Positions 63,266 through 64,000 of a stretch of 64,000 bases of DNA are shown piece after piece (positions within the stretch are counted from its first letter, which is position 1; each line of letters starts with the position of its first letter). The position numbers and the translations under genes were made by a program. The notes below the pieces were generated by a model. That model saw only the letters and a list, made by a program, of their open reading frames with translations. It was not told where the DNA came from and did no database searches. This DNA comes from Pontibacillus chungwhensis BH030062 (GTDB lineage: Bacteria > Bacillota > Bacilli > Bacillales > BH030062): assembly GCF_000770675.1 (NCBI RefSeq), contig NZ_AVBG01000005.1, forward strand, positions 124,001 through 188,000, in the 5' to 3' direction.

Positions 63266-63431
63266 AATAATTCGCCTCCTGAATGTAGTTTGATTAGTAG
63301 ATGATTGAATAGAATAGTTCTTGATGTATATTTAATAGACTTCCCTTTATGGCAAAATCAAAACTCCTCTTGAAAACACGAACAATTTATTAGTTTCTAT
63401 TAATTATATTCGTGTGAGGGTAAAAAGTGGG

Positions 63432-63460
63432 TTGAATTCTTTGGATTATTCCCCTATAAT
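63432..63460 (+). promoter_or_regulatory. Promoter of the xpt transcript
   Basis: TTGAAT at 63432–63437, a 17-bp spacer and a perfect TATAAT at 63455–63460, just upstream of the guanine riboswitch. Confidence 0.75.
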
Positions 63461-63484
63461 TAACCTCAACAAAATATTTCGGAC

Positions 63485-63557
63485 GTACTCATATAAAGGC
63501 GAGGATATGGCTCGCAAGTTTCTACCAGACTACCGTAAATGGTCTGACTATGAGTAT
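63485..63557 (+). promoter_or_regulatory. Guanine riboswitch
   Basis: Matches the xpt purine riboswitch: outer stem TACTCATA/TATGAGTA, P2 GCGAG/CTCGC around GATATGG, the core AAGTTTCTACC, and P3 CAGAC/GTCTG around TACCGTAAATG. The discriminating base in GACTAT is C, which indicates guanine (or hypoxanthine) rather than adenine. Confidence 0.96.
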
Positions 63558-63616
63558 TGCATACATTTGTGGAAGTTAGCTTAAAGCTAGCTCCATTTCT
63601 CACTGCTTGTAGAATG

Positions 63617-64000
<384 letters not shown>

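Overview
The window is a stretch of chromosome from a member of the Bacillaceae. Gene content and order follow the Bacillus subtilis yus–suf–yun–yut–yui–yug part of the chromosome, read in reverse. Bacillus-type signals are everywhere: GGAGG ribosome sites, TTGACA/TATAAT promoters, hairpin–T-tract terminators, S-box, L-box and guanine riboswitches, and sporulation genes (lytH, yunB, yutH, a YhcN-type lipoprotein, a yuzC-like gene). Several Na+-linked transporters (NhaC, NSS and DAACS families), a KhtTU K+/H+ system and many acidic proteins would suit a marine or moderately halophilic genus such as Halobacillus or Pontibacillus. That genus-level guess is inference only. I see no prophage, transposase gene, CRISPR array, rRNA or tRNA.

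Layout. 1–3.7 kb: end of fadE, then yusI, gcvH, a small basic ORF, yusF and yusE. 3.8–8.3 kb: a thioredoxin-like gene, two complete promoter + S-box units in series, metNPQ, a CMD-family gene and a small ORF. 8.4–13.9 kb: sufCDSUB. 14.4–19.1 kb: yunE-yunD-yunC, an HD-GYP gene and yunB. 19.1–24.7 kb: an L-box-controlled NhaC-type (probably lysine) transporter, an NSS transporter with its 31-residue MetS-like subunit, and lytH. 24.9–33.3 kb: yhcN-like, yutD, two small genes, glpX, yutE-H, a 2-hydroxyacid dehydrogenase and a DAACS symporter. 34–44.8 kb: Fe–S and lipoate genes (nfu-like, yuzD, yuzB, lipM, lipA, sufA-like), yumC, NDH-2, yuiB-D and pepA. 45–58.4 kb: yuzC-like, deoD, khtTU, kapB, a PCYCGC lipoprotein, Cu/Zn SOD, map, patB, yugF, an XRE regulator, yugI, yuzA, yugJ and pgi. 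58.5–64 kb: a phased repeat array, bdhA divergent from a gntP permease, yugN, the K+ channel yugO, a VOC protein, and a guanine riboswitch with the start of xpt.

How the genes work together. Suf, the Nfu- and SufA-like carriers and the radical-SAM enzyme LipA form an Fe–S supply and user chain. GcvH is the natural lipoyl acceptor for LipM/LipA. MetNPQ under SAM control, and possibly the NSS/MetS pair, import methionine or related amino acids. BdhA and the GntP permease look like a 3-hydroxybutyrate uptake and oxidation pair.

What stands out beyond housekeeping. (1) A family of roughly 400-bp composite elements, each made of two about 175-bp stem-loop units facing each other across a 41–46-bp linker. 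There are five copies here, in both orientations. The arm sequences differ between copies but stay complementary. One copy has lost a core hairpin, two units carry further hairpin insertions, and one fragment lies elsewhere. (2) An array of about eleven TGRCTCAAGT motifs spaced 20–21 bp apart, between two terminators at 58.53–58.77 kb. (3) Four genes whose Shine–Dalgarno sequence is the descending arm of an intrinsic-terminator-like hairpin. (4) Duplicated promoter–S-box units ahead of metNPQ.
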